Below, piece after piece: positions 1 to 8,513 of a stretch of 64,000 bases of DNA; the first letter of the stretch is position 1, and every line of letters begins with the position of its first letter. Below the pieces are notes generated by a model that ran no database searches, was not told where the DNA came from, and saw only the letters and a program-made list of their open reading frames with translations. The stretch is from Streptomyces sp. F001 (GTDB lineage: Bacteria; Actinomycetota; Actinomycetes; Streptomycetales; Streptomycetaceae): contig NZ_QZWF01000018.1 of the NCBI RefSeq assembly GCF_004187715.1, positions 1-64,000 of the forward strand, written 5' to 3'. Position numbers and translations under genes: made by a program.

Positions 1-585
1 GTACGGGGCGGGGAGGGGGAGCGGGTCGCCGAGGTCGACATCGGACTCGTTGTCGTAGTAGGCCTTGGCGGGGTCGTCGCCGGGGAGAATGGGGTCGGTG
101 TAGCAGTGAGCCGTCTTGGTGTTGCGGTTGATCAGTACGTAGACGGGAACGCCCGCGGCAGCGTAGGTGCGGAGTTTGGGGCCGGTGTCCGCCCAGTGAT
201 TGGACGACGTGACCTCGGCAACCAGGGAGATCATGTCGACGGGGTACCAGCCCTTGTGGGCCTTGCGGTACGACTCGTCGAGTTCGGACGCCCTGCGGCG
301 GCGGACGTAGAAGTCGGGGATGAGCAGGGCCATGGTGCTGCCGTCCTTGTGGGCGGCGCGATATCCGTTGCCCATGCCCACGAGGCGGAATCCGGCCGCA
401 CGGAGCTGGTAGCTCAGTTCGTAAGCGCCATGGTTGTGGCTGTCGTTGGCTTGCGGCGGCACGATGACCGTCCCCTCGACATACTCCGGTCGAATCGGCA
501 TCGGCGATGCCTCTTCGAGCGCAATCAACAGGTCGATGGGGTCCACCTGCGTCATCACCGGCTCCATGATCGGTTCGGCGCTCAT
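1..585 (-). CDS. Uma2-family (DUF820) putative endonuclease, 3' end outside window
   Basis: The 195 visible codons start at ATG 585 with an AAGGAG ribosome site just upstream; the C-terminus lies beyond the window edge. The protein resembles the Uma2/DUF820 group, which has a restriction-endonuclease-like fold and is very abundant and mostly uncharacterised in Streptomyces. Family-typical stretches are VEGTVIVPPQ near the N-terminus, the LIPDFYVRRRR segment, and LVAEVTSSN followed by the YAAAGVPVYVLINR core, which carries the Asp, Glu and Lys/Arg positions of the presumed active site. Its role is unknown; nuclease activity is inferred from the fold only. Confidence 0.8.
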   Translation of the reverse strand, partial: MSAEPIMEPVMTQVDPIDLLIALEEASPMPIRPEYVEGTVIVPPQANDSHNHGAYELSYQLRAAGFRLVGMGNGYRAAHKDGSTMALLIPDFYVRRRRASELDESYRKAHKGWYPVDMISLVAEVTSSNHWADTGPKLRTYAAAGVPVYVLINRNTKTAHCYTDPILPGDDPAKAYYDNESDVDLGDPLPLPAPY

Positions 586-639
586 CGGTTCTCCTTGCCA
601 CGCTGTTGCCAGGCTACGCCCGCGCTGGGTGCCCCGACA

Positions 640-688
640 GAACGGTCGGGCATCCGACGCCCACCCAGCGCCGGATGCCCGACCGTTC
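640..688. terminator. 17-bp perfect inverted repeat downstream of the MscS gene
   Basis: Arms 640-656 and 672-688 are perfectly complementary around a 15-nt loop, about 30 nt after the MscS stop codon in its direction of transcription. There is no U-tract, which is common for Streptomyces terminators. It also lies just upstream of the Uma2-type gene, so an operator role is possible. Confidence 0.6.
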
Positions 689-716
689 ACTCGAACGAGT
701 GTGCTGAACCGTTCCG

Positions 717-1808
717 TTACTTCGTCACGCTCGGCGGCGTCAGCGGCGTGGCCGCCTGGGCCTGCGGGGACGTCGTGTTGGCGTAGGCCGACGGAGCCGC
801 CATGCCCGCCGTCGGGTCGCTGTCCGCTTCCGTCTCCTGCTGCAACGGCAGACCGCCGACGATGCGGATGCCCTCGCTGTCGAAACGGCGCTTGATACGC
901 CAGCGCAGCTCGCGTTCGACGGTGAGGGACTTGCCCGGCATGGTCCTGGCGGAGACGCGGACGACCATCGAGTCGAGCAGGACGCTGTCCAGGCCCAGGA
1001 TCTCGACCGGGCCCCACAGCATCTCGTTCCAGGGGTCCTCCTTGCTCATCGCCTCGCCGACCTCGGTGAGCACGGCCTTGACGTGGTCGAGGTCCTCCGA
1101 GGGGCGGACCGTGACGTCGACGCCGGCCGTGGCCCAGCCCTGGGAGAGGTTGCCGACGCGCTTGACCTCGCCGTTGCGGACGTACCAGATCTCCCCGTTG
1201 TCGCCGCGCAGCTTGGTCACGCGCAGGCCGACCTCGACGACCTCGCCCGAGGCGACGCCCACGTCGATGGAGTCGCCGACGCCGTACTGGTCCTCCAGGA
1301 TCATGAACACGCCGGACAGGAAGTCCGTGACGAGGTTGCGCGCGCCGAAACCGATCGCGACGCCTGCGACACCCGCGGACGCCAGCAGCGGCGCCAGGTT
1401 GATCTCGAAGGTGGCGAGGATCATCAGGCCCGCGGTGCCGAGGATCAGGAAACTCGCCACCGAGCGCAGCACCGAGCCGATCGCCTGGGAACGCTGCCGG
1501 CGGCGCTCCACGTTCACCAGCAGACCGCCGATCGCCGTACCGTCGACCGCCTGCGCGGTGCGGTTCATGCGGTCTATCAGCTTGGTGATCGCCCGCCGTA
1601 CCGCCACCCGCAGCACCGTCGCGATCACCGCGATCAGCAGCACCCTGAGGCCGATCGCGAGCCAGGTCGACCAGTTCTCCTCGACCCAGCCGGCGGCGTT
1701 CGTGGCGCTCTCCTGGGCGTCCTGGAGAGAGGGAACGGACGGGGCCGTCTCCGACGGGGACGGCGACGGCGACGAACCGGCGGCGAGCAGGTCCGAGAAG
1801 GGCGACAC
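717..1808 (-). CDS. MscS-type mechanosensitive ion channel
   Basis: This is a small-conductance mechanosensitive channel of the inner membrane that relieves turgor on hypo-osmotic shock. The protein has a Ser/Pro-rich N-terminus, a helix (WLAIGLRVLLIAVIATVLRV), a second helix with FLILGTAGLMILATF, then the hallmark pore helix GVAGVAIGFGARNLVTDFLSG and the beta domain starting EDQYGVGDSIDVG. A start 26 codons upstream (GTG at 1886) is possible, but GTG 1808 has a GGAGGT site seven bases upstream and is preferred, giving 363 residues. The C-terminal tail after the beta domain is Thr/Ala/Pro-rich. The gene is monocistronic and diverges from the HNH gene. Confidence 0.88.
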   Translation of the reverse strand: MSPFSDLLAAGSSPSPSPSETAPSVPSLQDAQESATNAAGWVEENWSTWLAIGLRVLLIAVIATVLRVAVRRAITKLIDRMNRTAQAVDGTAIGGLLVNVERRRQRSQAIGSVLRSVASFLILGTAGLMILATFEINLAPLLASAGVAGVAIGFGARNLVTDFLSGVFMILEDQYGVGDSIDVGVASGEVVEVGLRVTKLRGDNGEIWYVRNGEVKRVGNLSQGWATAGVDVTVRPSEDLDHVKAVLTEVGEAMSKEDPWNEMLWGPVEILGLDSVLLDSMVVRVSARTMPGKSLTVERELRWRIKRRFDSEGIRIVGGLPLQQETEADSDPTAGMAAPSAYANTTSPQAQAATPLTPPSVTK

Positions 1809-2191
1809 AGCAGGTACCTCCAGGTGCAACGGTCCGCCCCCGGTACGGCGGTCAGAGTTCAAGGCCGTGAACGTGGTCGAGGTCACGGAAAGGTCACCGG
1901 GCGGGCGGATTCACCACACTATCGGGGCATCGTGTGGGGATCGTTGCGATGTTCGAGGGAGAGACGGCGTCCCCGTGGGGATGAACAGACCAGACGAACA
2001 CCAGGTGGGACGAGCAGTGACACCAGGAGGGGGAATGAAGTGGTCGTGATCCGGGGGAGGAATCGGATGTGGTCGAAAACACTCCCAGCCCGTTACCGGG
2101 ACATGGTGGCGCTTTCACCAGGCATGAGGGGAGACTGACTGCAGATCGTCCCGGCGCGAGCCACGCGCCGCCGGCGTACAAGGAGGCATCC
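1809..2191. other. Intergenic region between divergent mscS-like and HNH genes
   Basis: About 380 bases with no convincing gene. A TAGTGT hexamer on the minus strand (1917-1922) could be a -10 element for the MscS gene, but I see no matching -35. The HNH gene's ribosome site AAGGAGG is at 2180-2186. Confidence 0.4.
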
Positions 2192-2728
2192 GTGCCGCAC
2201 GTCCTGGTCCTCAATGCGTCGTACGAGCCGCTCGGCGTCGTACCGCTCCGCCGCGCGCTCGTCCTCGTCCTCGAGAACAAGGCCGTATGCCTCGAGGAGT
2301 CCGGCGCCTTTATGCACAGCGCAACCGTCACAGTCCCCGCACCCAGCGTGGTCCGGCTCAAACGATTCGTCCGGGTTCCCTATCGGGGACCCGTTCCGTT
2401 GACCCGTCGGGCGCTGTTCGCGCGCGACGGGGGCCGGTGCATGTACTGCGGTGGCGTCGCAACCAGCGTCGACCATGTCATTCCGCGCAGCCGCGGGGGC
2501 AAGCACGTCTGGGACAACGTGGTGGCCTCGTGTCGCCGTTGTAACCACGTGAAGGCCGACCGACACCTGTTCGAGATCGGCTGGCGGCTGCGCCACAAAC
2601 CCGCTCCGCCCACCGGTCTGGCCTGGCGCATCATCGGCACCGGCCATAGGGACCCGCGCTGGCTGCCGTACTTGCAGCCGTACGGCGCGGATGACGCCTT
2701 GGCCCGGATCGACGGCATTTCCGCCTGA
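2192..2728 (+). CDS. HNH endonuclease family protein
   Basis: A 178-residue protein with the HNH/zinc-ribbon core CMYCGG...SVDHVIPRSRGG...WDNVVASCRRCN: two CxxC zinc knuckles around the DHV metal/catalytic His. The start is GTG 2192, five bases after a perfect AAGGAGG; a longer frame extends upstream but lacks a ribosome site and family similarity. The N-terminus (VLNASYEPLGVVPLRRALVL) is typical of a short stand-alone HNH family found as a single copy in most actinomycetes. It is not next to restriction or phage genes, so a house-keeping or repair role is more likely than mobility; the substrate is unknown. Confidence 0.85.
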   Translation: MPHVLVLNASYEPLGVVPLRRALVLVLENKAVCLEESGAFMHSATVTVPAPSVVRLKRFVRVPYRGPVPLTRRALFARDGGRCMYCGGVATSVDHVIPRSRGGKHVWDNVVASCRRCNHVKADRHLFEIGWRLRHKPAPPTGLAWRIIGTGHRDPRWLPYLQPYGADDALARIDGISA

Positions 2729-2785
2729 CGATCCGGGCCTTCGCATACCTGGCGTACGTGTGCGTGCGTGCGCCGTGATGCCGGC

Positions 2786-2810
2786 CCCGGGGGTCCCCAG
2801 TGCCCCCGGG
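2786..2810. terminator. GC-rich hairpin between convergent genes
   Basis: Arms CCCGGGGG (2786-2793) and CCCCCGGG (2803-2810) lie between the converging HNH gene and ABC permease gene. It is short and has no T-run, so it is only a moderate terminator candidate. Confidence 0.45.
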
Positions 2811-2843
2811 ACCGGACGGCTGGTCCCAGCCGGACGGCTGCTC

Positions 2844-4223
2844 TCACACGTACCGCAGCTCCGCCGGCCGCACCGACCGCCGCAGCAACGGCAGGGAAGT
2901 GGCCGCCGCGAGCAGGCAGCACATGTACACCGCGAGCGGCACCAGCAGCGCCGCATACGGCACGTTATGCGTCGTGTACTCCGTGGTGATCGACGCGTAC
3001 CAGACGCCGATTGCCATGCCGCCCGTGCCCGCCACGAGGACCGCGGGCGCCAGTGGCAGCGCGCTCTCCAGCAGCAGCGCCCGACCCAGCACCGCGCGCG
3101 GCACCCCGGCAGCGGCCTGTGCGGCCAGGCCCTGGCGGCGACTGGCCAGGGACTCGGCGGTGCCGACGGCGAGAGCGGACAGCACGATCACGAGGCCGAC
3201 GGTGATCGCCGCCGCCGTCAGGTCCAGGCCCGTCGTGTAGAACTCCATGTCCATGCCGAGCTGGCCGACACTACGCATCCCCCTCAGATCGGCCAGCATC
3301 ACCTGCCGTACCCCCACGAAGCCGGTGCCCACGACCGTCACCAGCAGCACGGCCGCATGCGTACGGGCCGCCGACCACGGATCGTCCCGCAGCCGTTCCG
3401 CCGCGATCAGCCCCGCCGCGCTATGCGCCCGGTCGGCGAGGACGCGTCCCAGCAGGCTCGAAGACCAGCCCGACAGCCACACCGCGGCGGAGCCGACCAG
3501 CAGGACCAGGGCGAACACGGTCAGCGGGACGAGCGCGAACCCGAAGAGTGGGTTGGCGGTGAACGGCGTCAGCAAGGTGACCAGCGCCAGCGCCGTGAAC
3601 AGCAGCGTCGCCACCAGCAACACCCGCCCCGGGCGCTGTGCGGGTCGTACCCGGCGCACCCAGCCGAGCGGCGAGGCCACCACCCGGCGCAGCGCCAGCG
3701 CGCCCACCGCCGTACCCAGCATCGGTACCCCCAGAGCGACCGCGACCATCCCCGCCCAGGCGAGGGCGGACGGGCCGGCCCAGTAGGACAGCAGGATCGG
3801 CACCGCGACCGCGGCGGCGAGCATCGAGCCCAGCAAGCAGGCCAGTCCTGTCTCCAGCGCGGCGATCCGGCGCACCTGCCACGGCGTGGCCCCGGCCAGC
3901 CGCAGCCCGGCCAGTCGCCGGTCTCGGTGCACGGCGCCGATGCGCGCGGTCTGGCCGAGGAAGCCGAGGACGGGGACGAGGAGAAGCAGCAGGCTGAAGA
4001 CCACGCCGTGGCGCTCCCCGGGGTTGTCCAGCAGACCGTGCGCCACCCCGATCGCGTAGTGGCCGTCCAGCGAGGCCAGCACCACGGCGGCCTGCGCGAA
4101 CCCGGTCGCGAGCGCCGCGCCGGCCACGGTGAGCCCGACCCGCCACCACTCACGCCGGTCGGAACCCCGGGTGAGCCGCCAGGCGAGCCGTACGTCGACG
4201 GAAATCCCCGCAGCGCTGCTCAC
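2844..4223 (-). CDS. FtsX/MacB-like ABC transporter permease
   Basis: A membrane permease of about 459 residues with eight or more hydrophobic segments, among them VGLTVAGAALATGFAQAAVVL near the N-terminus, a pair of transmembrane runs mid-protein and a C-terminal trio ending near YAALLVPLAVYMCCLLAAA. This is the FtsX-like layout of exporters that work on lipids, peptides or drugs at the membrane. The GTG start at 4223 overlaps the stop of the upstream ATPase gene by four bases (GTGA), so the two are translationally coupled and probably form one transporter. The substrate cannot be read from sequence. Confidence 0.85.
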   Translation of the reverse strand: MSSAAGISVDVRLAWRLTRGSDRREWWRVGLTVAGAALATGFAQAAVVLASLDGHYAIGVAHGLLDNPGERHGVVFSLLLLLVPVLGFLGQTARIGAVHRDRRLAGLRLAGATPWQVRRIAALETGLACLLGSMLAAAVAVPILLSYWAGPSALAWAGMVAVALGVPMLGTAVGALALRRVVASPLGWVRRVRPAQRPGRVLLVATLLFTALALVTLLTPFTANPLFGFALVPLTVFALVLLVGSAAVWLSGWSSSLLGRVLADRAHSAAGLIAAERLRDDPWSAARTHAAVLLVTVVGTGFVGVRQVMLADLRGMRSVGQLGMDMEFYTTGLDLTAAAITVGLVIVLSALAVGTAESLASRRQGLAAQAAAGVPRAVLGRALLLESALPLAPAVLVAGTGGMAIGVWYASITTEYTTHNVPYAALLVPLAVYMCCLLAAATSLPLLRRSVRPAELRYV

Positions 4224-4918
4224 GCCGTCACCCCCACCGGCGCCAGGGCGCCGTCGCTCAGCCGCACCTCGCGGTCCGCGTACGCCGCCACCTGCGCGTC
4301 GTGCGTGATCAGCAGCACCGCCGTGCCCGACTCGCGGGCCGTGTGCACCAGGGCCGTCATCACCTGCTCGCTCGCCAGCGAGTCCAGCGCCCCCGTCGGT
4401 TCGTCGGCGAAGACGACCTTCGGGCCGGTAATCAGGGCCCTGGCCAGCGCCACTCGCTGGGCTTGGCCGCCGCTCATCTCGCCGGGCCGCAGCTCCTCCT
4501 GACCGCGCACCCCGAACCGCTCCAGCCACTCCCCGGCCGTCGCCTGGGCCTCCTGGCGGCGGACGCCCGCGAGCAACAGCGGCAGCGCCACATTGTCCAG
4601 GGCCGTCAGCTCGGGGATCAGCTGCCCGAACTGGAAGACCACGCCGAACTCCGTGCGCCGCAGCTCGCTCAGCCGCTTCTCGGGCAACTGGTCGAGCCGC
4701 TCCCCGCCGTAGCTCACCGAGCCGGCGTCCGGGCGGACGATGCCGGTCAGACAGTGCAGCAGCGTGGACTTTCCGCTGCCGCTCGCGCCGGTGACGGCGA
4801 GGATCTCCCCGGCGTGCAGCTCGACGGAGGCGCCGCGCAGGGCCTGCGTTCTGCCGTGCGCCTTGACGAGGTCGCGGGCCGCGAGCAGCGGCACCGCGGT
4901 TCCCCCCTTGTTGCTCAT
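4220..4918 (-). CDS. ABC transporter ATP-binding protein (MacB/LolD type)
   Basis: A 232-residue ATPase with Walker A GASGSGKST (residues 44-52), signature MSGGQ (148-152), Walker B VVFADEP with Asp172/Glu173, and H-loop His206. The FQFGQLIPELTALDNVALPL segment is typical of the MacB/LolD/FtsE group, which pairs with FtsX-like permeases. The ATG at 4918 overlaps the PadR stop as ATGA, so this gene is the second of three coupled cistrons (regulator, ATPase, permease). A longer start upstream is possible but lies inside the PadR coding region. Confidence 0.92.
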   Translation of the reverse strand: MSNKGGTAVPLLAARDLVKAHGRTQALRGASVELHAGEILAVTGASGSGKSTLLHCLTGIVRPDAGSVSYGGERLDQLPEKRLSELRRTEFGVVFQFGQLIPELTALDNVALPLLLAGVRRQEAQATAGEWLERFGVRGQEELRPGEMSGGQAQRVALARALITGPKVVFADEPTGALDSLASEQVMTALVHTARESGTAVLLITHDAQVAAYADREVRLSDGALAPVGVTA

Positions 4919-5448
4919 GCTGTGTCGACCTCCGCGGTCAGGGTGGTGAGCCGGGCCGCCGTGGTCGTCATCCAACGGAGGTCGGCGTCGAGGTGGTTGA
5001 GGGCGTAGTCCGCCGAGAGCACCGTCGCGAGGTCGGCGCCGTGCGCGGTCTTGACCGCCGTGAGTTCCCGCATCCGTTCCATGTGGGCGGCGCGCTGGGC
5101 GCGCAGATAGGCCTCCGGGTCACCGCCGGACAGGATCGAGACGACGACCTTGGCGAAGATCTCGTTCGTCACGAACGGCGCGGGCGGCGCGATCTCCCCG
5201 GCCCACTGGGCCAGTTCACGCGCTCCGTCCTCCGTCGAGCGGTACGTCGTCCGCTCCGGGCCGCCGTCCGAGTCGGTGCCCTCGATCTCGGCCAGGCCGT
5301 CGCGGACCAGGCGCTGCAAGGTCGTGTAGACCTGCCCGTAGGCCAGCGGACGGGCCTGCGGGAAACGTTCGTCGTGGCGTCGCTTGAGGTCGTAGCCGTG
5401 GCTCGGCCCTGCGGCGAGCAGCCCCAACAGGATGTGGCGGGTGCTCAT
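4915..5448 (-). CDS. PadR-family transcriptional regulator of the ABC operon
   Basis: A 177-residue protein. The N-terminal winged helix (ILLGLLAAGPSHGYDLKRR ... YGQVYTTLQRLVRDGLAE) is the PadR signature, with the helical dimerisation half (EAYLRAQRAAHMERMREL) behind it. PadR proteins usually repress an exporter and lose DNA binding when they bind its substrate. Here it is the first gene of a regulator-ATPase-permease operon, with ATGA and GTGA overlaps. ATG 5448 fits a leaderless transcript; ATG 5457, three codons earlier, is the alternative. The palindrome just upstream is the likely auto-operator. Confidence 0.88.
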   Translation of the reverse strand: MSTRHILLGLLAAGPSHGYDLKRRHDERFPQARPLAYGQVYTTLQRLVRDGLAEIEGTDSDGGPERTTYRSTEDGARELAQWAGEIAPPAPFVTNEIFAKVVVSILSGGDPEAYLRAQRAAHMERMRELTAVKTAHGADLATVLSADYALNHLDADLRWMTTTAARLTTLTAEVDTA

Positions 5449-5455
5449 GCGGATC

Positions 5456-5485
5456 ATTATGCACTGAGTACATGTACTGAGTGAA
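5456..5485 (-). promoter_or_regulatory. padR operon promoter with embedded palindromic operator
   Basis: On the minus strand a CATAAT -10 (5456-5461) and a TTCACT -35 (5480-5485) are 18 bp apart. The spacer and flanks carry a 22-bp palindrome (5462-5483) with a 12-bp perfect core AGTACATGTACT and one mismatched pair outside it. The ATGTAC core fits PadR-type operators. The predicted transcript start falls on or one base from ATG 5448. Autorepression is inferred from this overlap. Confidence 0.7.
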
Positions 5486-5678
5486 TAGTGATCGATGAGA
5501 AGGCCTCTCGGCGGAAACAGAATGTGACGAGAGGCACGTTGTTCCTTTCTGTACGTCTGGCGTCGCGCCTGCCGGGTAGGGCTGCGATAACCCGCCAGGG
5601 CCTGGCCGGCGAGAACCGCAGGGCAGGCCGCAAGCCGTAAGTCGTCGTACTCGACGGCGCACCGACAAGGAGGCCCCC

Positions 5679-5951
5679 GTGGCCGCAGCATCGGCACACC
5701 TTCTGCTCTCGGCCCTCTCCAAACCCGAGGCGTCCGGTGAATACGAGGCGCACGCCTGTGTCTTCAGCGCCGAAGGCGCCTGCGCCGAGACCCCGCTCAC
5801 CAGCGAGCCGCCGTTGCCGGACGCCGAGCAGCCCCTCACCAGCGAACCGCCGCTCGCCGATGCGGCGCCCCTGAAGAGCGAGGCGGCCTTCGATGCCGGC
5901 GAAGCGGCCTTTGGTCTGGACATTCCGGACCTGGGCTCCCCGAGGCCGTAG
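5679..5951 (+). CDS. Small acidic hypothetical protein with a repeated PLTSEPPL unit
   Basis: A 90-codon gene with a GTG start five bases after a perfect AAGGAGG (5667-5673). I do not recognise a family. The product is Ala/Glu/Pro-rich and acidic, has two Cys residues in the first third (HACVFSAEGAC), and carries a direct repeat PLTSEPPLPDAEQ/PLTSEPPLADAA followed by PLKSEAAF. There is no transmembrane segment or obvious signal peptide. Its TAG stop is followed at once by the malQ ATG, so the two are probably cotranscribed. The good ribosome site is the main reason to accept it. Confidence 0.5.
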   Translation: MAAASAHLLLSALSKPEASGEYEAHACVFSAEGACAETPLTSEPPLPDAEQPLTSEPPLADAAPLKSEAAFDAGEAAFGLDIPDLGSPRP

Positions 5952-8037
5952 ATGACAGCGCAGCGGTCGGCCGAACTCCCCGCCGAGGATCTGTCCCGGC
6001 TCGCCGAGTTGCACGGCGTCGCCACCTCCTACCAGCCGTCCGCGGACCGTACGGTCACGGCCTCCGCCACCGCACTCACCCGCGCCCTGGCCGCCCTCGG
6101 CGTCGACGCGAGCACGCCCGGGGCCGTCGGTGCCGCGCTCGCCGCGCGTGAGCGGGAGCTGCGCGAGCGGCTGCTGCCGCCGACGGTGGTGTGCTGGAGC
6201 GGGGACGCGCCCGAGGCGCTGGCCGCGCTGCCGTCCGGCACCCGGCTGCACATCGAGACCGAACAGGGCGAGACCCGCGCCGCCGCCGACCGACTCCCGC
6301 CCGGGGTCCACCGGTTGACCGCCACGGCTCCCGACGGTCGTACGGCGCACAGCCACCTGGTCGTCGCCCCGGCCTGTCTGCCCGCACCCTCCGGACGCTC
6401 GTACGGCCTCCTGGTTCAGCTCTACTCCCTCCTCTCCCGCCGTTCCTGGGGCATGGGCGACCTCGGTGACCTCGCCGAACTCGCCGCCTGGGCCGGCCGG
6501 GCGCTCGGCGCCGGATTCGTGCAGGTCAACCCGCTGCACGCGGCCGTACCCGGACCCCCGGCCGACCCCTCCCTACCGCCCTCTCCGCCGCTTTCCCGAC
6601 CCCGTGCACCTGCGGGTCGAGGGCGTCCCCGAGTTCGCGTACGTCGAGGACCGCGAGCGCGTGCGGGCGCTGCTGGAGCGGGCCGGGCGGCTGCGTGAAG
6701 CGGTGCTGGAGAAGGGGGCGTTGATCGACCGGGACGCGGTGTGGGAGGCGAAGCGGGAGGCGCTGGAGCTCCTCCACGAGGTGCCCCTCGGCCCCGGCAG
6801 GCACGCCGCCTACTGCGACTACCTCGCCGAGCAGGGCCAGGCACTGGAGGACCACGCCACCTGGTGCGCCCTGGCCGAGGTGCACGGCCCGGACTGGCAG
6901 CGATGGCCGGAGGGGCTGCGGGATCCACGGTCGTCCGAAACCGCCCGTGCGCGGGGGGAGTTGATGGACCGGGTCGATTTCCACTGCCGTCTCGCGTGGC
7001 TCACCGACGCCCAGCTGACTGCCGCCCAGCGGGTCGCGCGGGAGGCGGGGATGCCCGTCGGGATCGTGCACGACCTCGCGGTCGGGGTGCATCCCGGGGG
7101 CGCGGACGCCTGGGCGCAGCAGGAGTACTTCGCGGCCGGGATGTCGGTGGGGGCGCCGCCGGACGCCTTCAACGCCCGGGGCCAGGACTGGGGGCTGCCA
7201 CCCTGGCGACCGGACCGGCTGGCCGAGTCGGGGTACACGCCGTACCGCCGTCTGCTGCGGGCGTTGTTCCGGTACGCGGGTGCGCTGCGGATCGACCACG
7301 TCATGGGGCTGTTCCGGCTGTGGTGGGTGCCGCAGGGGCAGCCGCCGACGGAGGGGACGTACGTCCGTTACGACGCCGAGGCCATGCTTGCGATCCTGGT
7401 GCTGGAGGCCTCCCGCGCCGGAGCGGTGGTGATCGGGGAGGACCTCGGAACGGTGGAGCCGGGTGTGCGGCAGACGCTGCGCTCGCGGGGCGTGCTCGGC
7501 ACCTCGGTGCTGTGGTTCGAGCGGGACTGGGACGGGGACGGGCGTCCCCTGCCGCCGGAGTCCTGGCGTGCCGACTGCCTCGCCACCGCGACCACGCACG
7601 ACCTGCCGCCGACCGCGGCCCGTCTCAGCGGGGAACACGTCGAACTCCGCGATCGTCTCGGCCTGCTCACCCGCCCCCTCGACGTGGAGCGCGCCGAAGC
7701 CGCCGCCGACACCGGCGAATGGCTGGCCCTCCTCACCCGGCTCGGCCTGCTGCAGGGTACGGGTGGCGGTCTCGGTACGTCGGAGGAGGAGGCCGAGGTC
7801 CAGGCCGTCCACCGTTTCCTGCTGCGCACCCCCGCCCGGATGATCGGCGTATGGCTGCCGGACGGGGTCGGTGACCGGCGCCCGCAGAACCTTCCCGGGA
7901 CGTGGGACGAGTACCCGAACTGGCGGCTGCCCGTGGCGGACGCGGAGGGGAGGCCGGTGACGTTGGAGGAGCTGGCGGGGTCGGCGCGGCTGCATGCGTT
8001 GGTCGAGGTGCTGCGGGGGAACGCCGGGCGGTGTTGA
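5952..8037 (+). pseudogene. malQ: 4-alpha-glucanotransferase (amylomaltase, GH77), reading frame broken by small deletions
   Basis: Residues 1 to about 205 read from 5952; the rest of the enzyme continues in another frame from about 6590 to 8037. Typical MalQ proteins have a DPSPYxPSSRRFxDP stretch at the join (about 6570-6600). Here about five bases are missing from the expected GC-rich sequence, and without them translation would end at 6698. The second part keeps the GH77 active site: nucleophile Asp in RIDHVMGLFRLWW, acid/base Glu in VIGEDLGTVEP and the third Asp in TTHDLPPTA. The intact enzyme transfers 1,4-glucan segments in maltodextrin and glycogen metabolism. Several tiny deletions within 30 bases could be sequence error, so the gene may be functional in the organism. 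Confidence 0.85.
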
Positions 8038-8106
8038 TCAGCCGGCGCCGGTCTCATAGGGCACCCCGGACGCGCGTATCAAACCGGCGTTGGATACGTT
8101 GGCACC

Positions 8107-8382
8107 GTGGACAAGAAGAACGCCCTGCGCGCCGGCGCCCTGGCTGCCGGTACGACGCTGATGATGCTGCTCATGACGTCCCCCGCGCTCGCGCTCACCC
8201 CGGACGACGGTGACGACCCCGGCACGGGCCTGAGCGTCATCGAGACGCTGGGGCTGTTCGTCATTGCCCCGCTCGCGCTGTTCGCGGTCATCGCCGGGCT
8301 GGTGATGGTCCTGGACAAGTCGCACAAGCAGAAGGACACGACCAGCACCAACATCACGACCAAGGCCGGCTCGAAGGCCTGA
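8107..8382 (+). CDS. Small secreted or membrane-anchored hypothetical protein
   Basis: A 91-residue protein starting at GTG 8107. It has a signal-like N-terminus (KKNALRAGALAAGTTLMMLLMTSPALA), a short Asp/Gly linker and one transmembrane helix (LGLFVIAPLALFAVIAGLVMVL) followed by a Lys-rich tail. There is no ribosome site, but a TACGTT hexamer (8095-8100) lies six bases before the GTG, as expected for a leaderless mRNA. I know of no function; similar short two-helix proteins are common in Streptomyces. Confidence 0.65.
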   Translation: MDKKNALRAGALAAGTTLMMLLMTSPALALTPDDGDDPGTGLSVIETLGLFVIAPLALFAVIAGLVMVLDKSHKQKDTTSTNITTKAGSKA

Positions 8383-8417
8383 CGCAGGGCTCCGCACGAG
8401 CCCGCCGCGCACCTCCC

Positions 8418-8483
8418 GAGGGCGCCGTCCCCGTCGTCGTACGCACGCGCACAGCGCTGTACGCCGACGGGAACGGCGCCCTC
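8418..8483. terminator. Long hairpin between convergent genes
   Basis: Arms 8418-8442 and 8459-8483 pair over 25 bp with only two non-Watson-Crick positions. The hairpin lies between the stop of the small membrane protein gene and the stop of the TetR gene, so it probably serves both strands. Confidence 0.7.
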
Positions 8484-8513
8484 GGCATGTTTCCGTGGAC
8501 GTGACTCAGGGGC

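Noticed and set aside
2691..4502. 600-codon plus-strand frame opposite the ABC permease
   Set aside because: Composition is Arg/Gln/His/Pro-rich with no domain; the opposite strand has a clear transporter with ordered helices and overlapping cistrons.
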